Positions 52,270-54,729 of a stretch of 54,729 bases of DNA are shown piece by piece (position 1 is the stretch's first letter; each line of letters opens with the position of its first letter). Made by a program: the position numbers and the translations under genes. The stretch spans positions 1-54,729 of the forward strand of contig WRAU01000010.1 in NCBI GenBank assembly GCA_009780035.1. The letters are read 5' to 3'. Source of the stretch: Alphaproteobacteria bacterium (lineage in GTDB: Bacteria > Pseudomonadota > Alphaproteobacteria > WRAU01 > Hepatincolaceae). The notes under the pieces were generated by a model. It did no database searches and had not been told where the DNA came from. It worked only from the letters and a program-made list of their open reading frames with translations.

Positions 52270-54528
52270 ATGGAAAATAAAATCTTAGATATTCGCGGTA
52301 TGCGATGTGCTTCTTGTGTAGCGAAAATTGAAAACAAAGTGCGGTTATTGCAGGGCGTGCAAAAGGCGAATGTTAATTTAGCAACAGAGAAACTATCTTT
52401 AGAATACGATTCGCAGTTAATTACTGAAGATTCTATTAAAACTGCCATTAATAAACTAGGATTTGTAGTTCTATCAGAAAATTCTAATAATACTAATACC
52501 ACAGACATGATTGAGGAAGATAAAAAATATCGCCACAAGCAGAATAAAATCTTAAAAATAAAACTTGCCATTGCTGCAATTTTTGCGATTCTACTATTAT
52601 ATATTGCAATGATTCCCATGCTGAATATTGCGTGGCTGCCATTGCCAAAAATTTTAGAGCCAATGCAAAACCCTCTCTTGTTTGCCATTATAAATTTGCT
52701 GCTGGTGTTGCCAATTATGGCAGCAGGGTATCAATTTTATACGGTTGGGTTTAAGTCTTTATGGCAGCTTAATCCTAATATGGATTCGTTGGTGGCAATT
52801 GGCACCTCAAGTGCTTTTATTTATAGTATTTATAATACATGGCAAATTTCTCAAGGTAATATTGCGGCAGTGCATTATTTATACTATGAATCTGCCGGAG
52901 TGATTATCGCCTTGATTCTGTTAGGAAAACTTCTAGAATCCATCAGCCGTAATCGTGCAGGCGAGGCAATTAAAAAACTTATGGGCTTAACTCCTAAAAC
53001 TGCTGTTATTATTAAAGAAGACGGCGAATATGAAATACCTGTAGCAATGGTTCAAATTGGTGATGTGCTGGCAGTGAAACCTGGCAGTAAAATTCCGGTA
53101 GATGGTGTAGTTAAAAAAGGACAAAGCAGTGTTGATGAATCTATGCTAAGCGGTGAAAGCATTCCTGTAGATAAAATTGTTGGCGATAGAGTTTATGCAG
53201 CGTCGCTTAATACCACAGGGAATATAAATATTGTTGCCGAAAAAATTGGCGGCGATACCGCAATAGCGCAAATTATTAAATTAGTAGAAGAAGCGCAAGG
53301 TAATAAAGCCCCTATTTCGCGTTTAGCAGATGCTATTTCCGCATATTTTGTGCCTGCGGTAATAGCTTTAGCAATTATTGCAGGGCTTACCTGGTTTTTT
53401 GCCACAGGGAATATGAGTTTAGCCATGACCATATTTGTTTCTATGTTAATTATTGCCTGCCCTTGTGCGCTTGGTTTAGCAACTCCGGTAGCAATTATGG
53501 TTGGCACAGGCAAGGGTGCAGAAAATGGAATTCTTATTAAAAGCGGCGAATCGCTAGAAATGGTGCATAAAATTAATTATATTCTTATAGATAAAACTGG
53601 CACAATAACGCATGGTAAGCCTAAGGTGGTGGATATTATTAGCCATATCAAACAAGATGATCTGCTGCAGCTGGCTGCCTCAGCTGAAGTTAATTCCGAG
53701 CATCCGTTGGGTGCTGCAATTGTATCAGAAGCACGAAATAACAGACTGCCATTTTTAGAAACAAGTAATTTTCAATCGCTTACGGGATTAGGAATTACAG
53801 CAAAAATTAATGAGAAATCTATATTAGTTGGCAATGCTAAACTAATGGCTGCACAAAATATTGCTATAGATGACTTTTTTGAGGATTCGCATAAATTAGC
53901 GCAAAATGGCAAAACTCCTATGTATATTAGCATAAACGGGAAATTAGCAGGGATTATTGCAGTGGCTGATACCATAAAAGAATCTTCAAAACTAGCAATA
54001 GAAGCTCTCAAAAAAATGGGTTTGCAGGTAGCAATGCTTACGGGAGATAATCAAAAAACAGCTCTCTATATTGCTAAACAGGCAGGGATTGATAATGTAA
54101 TTGCCGGGGTATTGCCTGCTGATAAATCAAGTGAGGTCCGAAAATTACAGAATTCTGGGTTTAAAGTTGCCATGGTTGGCGATGGCATTAACGATGCTCC
54201 AGCCTTAGCGCAAGCTGATATAGGCATTGCCATAGGCGGCGGAGTAGATGTAGCAGTTGAATCTGCTGATATTGTGCTTATGCGCGATAATTTACAAGAT
54301 GCAGTTGCAGCGATTACACTTAGCAAAAAAACTATAATAAATATTAAGCAGAATCTTTTTTGGGCTTTTGCTTATAATATTATAGGAATTCCCATAGCTG
54401 CAGGTGTGTTGTATTTGTTTGGCGGACCATTGCTTAACCCAATGTTCGCAGCCATGGCGATGAGCCTTTCTAGTATTTCGGTTTTATTAAATGCCTTGCG
54501 ATTAAAGTGGTTGCCATTAAAAAGTTAA
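52270..54528 (+). CDS. copA: Copper-translocating P1B-type ATPase
   Basis: The 752 residues form an inner-membrane cation exporter. One N-terminal heavy-metal domain has the metal site [11 protein letters not shown]. The transport core has the CPC motif in [13 protein letters not shown], the phosphorylation site [13 protein letters not shown] in [11 protein letters not shown], and the ATP-hinge [16 protein letters not shown]. The actuator motif is [11 protein letters not shown] plus the C-terminal membrane Met-Ser region ([19 protein letters not shown]) points to Cu+ rather than Zn or Cd, but the metal is inferred. No CueR-like regulator or chaperone is adjacent. Confidence 0.93.
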   Translation: MENKILDIRGMRCASCVAKIENKVRLLQGVQKANVNLATEKLSLEYDSQLITEDSIKTAINKLGFVVLSENSNNTNTTDMIEEDKKYRHKQNKILKIKLAIAAIFAILLLYIAMIPMLNIAWLPLPKILEPMQNPLLFAIINLLLVLPIMAAGYQFYTVGFKSLWQLNPNMDSLVAIGTSSAFIYSIYNTWQISQGNIAAVHYLYYESAGVIIALILLGKLLESISRNRAGEAIKKLMGLTPKTAVIIKEDGEYEIPVAMVQIGDVLAVKPGSKIPVDGVVKKGQSSVDESMLSGESIPVDKIVGDRVYAASLNTTGNINIVAEKIGGDTAIAQIIKLVEEAQGNKAPISRLADAISAYFVPAVIALAIIAGLTWFFATGNMSLAMTIFVSMLIIACPCALGLATPVAIMVGTGKGAENGILIKSGESLEMVHKINYILIDKTGTITHGKPKVVDIISHIKQDDLLQLAASAEVNSEHPLGAAIVSEARNNRLPFLETSNFQSLTGLGITAKINEKSILVGNAKLMAAQNIAIDDFFEDSHKLAQNGKTPMYISINGKLAGIIAVADTIKESSKLAIEALKKMGLQVAMLTGDNQKTALYIAKQAGIDNVIAGVLPADKSSEVRKLQNSGFKVAMVGDGINDAPALAQADIGIAIGGGVDVAVESADIVLMRDNLQDAVAAITLSKKTIINIKQNLFWAFAYNIIGIPIAAGVLYLFGGPLLNPMFAAMAMSLSSISVLLNALRLKWLPLKS

Positions 54529-54534
54529 AACAAT

Positions 54535-54563
54535 TTGACAAGGTAAGAAAAGTAGAATATAGT
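54535..54563 (+). promoter_or_regulatory. Strong sigma70-type promoter at the right edge
   Basis: A perfect TTGACA (54535-54540) and TATAGT (54558-54563) are exactly 17 bases apart, starting 6 bases after the copA stop. Confidence 0.75.
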
Positions 54564-54568
54564 ATGAG

Positions 54569-54729
54569 GGTTGCAAAGATGGGGCGTTAGAAAATAATGC
54601 GAAGTTAAGCAGCAAATAGTGAGTGAGAGAGAAGGAAGATAGTAGGCGGCGAGAGAGGGTTGCCTGTTATATGGGAGAGGAAGCTAGCGAAGGTATGTAG
54701 GATGGCTAGAGAAGGAATCGTAGAGGAAT
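54569..54729 (+). ncRNA. Candidate purine-rich non-coding transcript, truncated at the window end
   Basis: The sequence after the promoter is strikingly purine-rich on the plus strand and all plus frames meet early stops, apart from a short open end. Small stems are possible: GCGTTA with TAATGC around a GAAAA loop, GGCGGC with GTTGCC, and CTAGC with GCTAG. I see no match to 6S, tmRNA, RNase P, SRP or rRNA. It could be a leader of a gene beyond the edge instead. Confidence 0.35.

Noticed and set aside
54569-54729. rnpB, tmRNA or the start of an rRNA at the right edge.
   Set aside because: None of the conserved core sequences of these RNAs is present in the visible 160 bases.

Overview
The window is an AT-rich stretch of bacterial chromosome, densely packed with housekeeping genes. 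Several markers point to an alphaproteobacterium: a TrcR (DUF1013) regulator, a ZapA gene preceded by a small coiled-coil ZauP-like gene, the order yebC-ruvC-ruvA-ruvB-ybgC-tolQ-tolR-tolA-tolB-pal-cpoB-tilS-ftsH-glmM, and an alphaproteobacterial-type L31. It keeps a lipid A/Kdo branch and glycolytic genes pgi, pfkA and gapA, so it is not a strongly reduced Rickettsia-like parasite. A host- or gut-associated, fermentative, AT-rich alphaproteobacterium is my inference; the sequence does not name the species. I found no tRNA, rRNA, CRISPR array, insertion sequence or prophage.

Layout. 1-511: the 3' part of a membrane protein gene cut by the window edge, paralogous to an HTH-membrane gene at 44.5 kb. 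634-5886 (minus): truA, a BAX-inhibitor-1 membrane protein, mutL and pgi. 5979-9003: xseA converging on a DegP/HtrA protease across a shared terminator. 9133-12483: an 1116-residue iron-sulfur flavoprotein that joins a GltD-like half to a PyrK-like half. 12549-18481: an envelope operon (msbA, a DUF374 acyltransferase, waaA, lpxK and a LpxL/HtrB-type acyltransferase). 18647-24809: fabI, an acidic orphan protein coupled to pdxH, a CtpA-type protease, an MFS transporter and pfkA. 24951-28583: rpsU, trcR and two related MFS transporters on either side of rpmE. 28642-31747 (minus): a small orphan, a degenerate inositol-monophosphatase-like protein, efp, a receiver-like orphan and gapA. 31854-34542: zauP-like, zapA, a 6S RNA, 5-formyltetrahydrofolate cyclo-ligase, a YmdB-like phosphoesterase and a cytochrome b561. 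34649-50086: the yebC-ruvCAB-ybgC-tol-pal-tilS-ftsH-glmM block, interrupted by several orphan genes. 50146-54528: an autotransporter and a copper-type P1B ATPase. The last 200 bases hold a strong promoter followed by a purine-rich, apparently non-coding stretch.

How the genes work together. Most serve envelope construction and integrity (lipid A and Kdo synthesis and export, Tol-Pal, FtsH, DegP, CtpA, GlmM), DNA repair (MutL, ExoVII, RuvABC), division (ZapA/ZauP) and glycolysis. The conserved backbone is interrupted by lineage-specific genes.

The best candidates for something undescribed are four. First, a GC-rich intergenic region between ruvC and ruvA can fold into mutually exclusive hairpins in front of a small orphan gene. 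Second, there is a duplicated XRE-HTH protein with four membrane segments. Third, the partner gene of efp looks like a pseudoenzyme that has lost its metal ligands. Fourth, a promoter-driven purine-rich transcript runs off the right edge.
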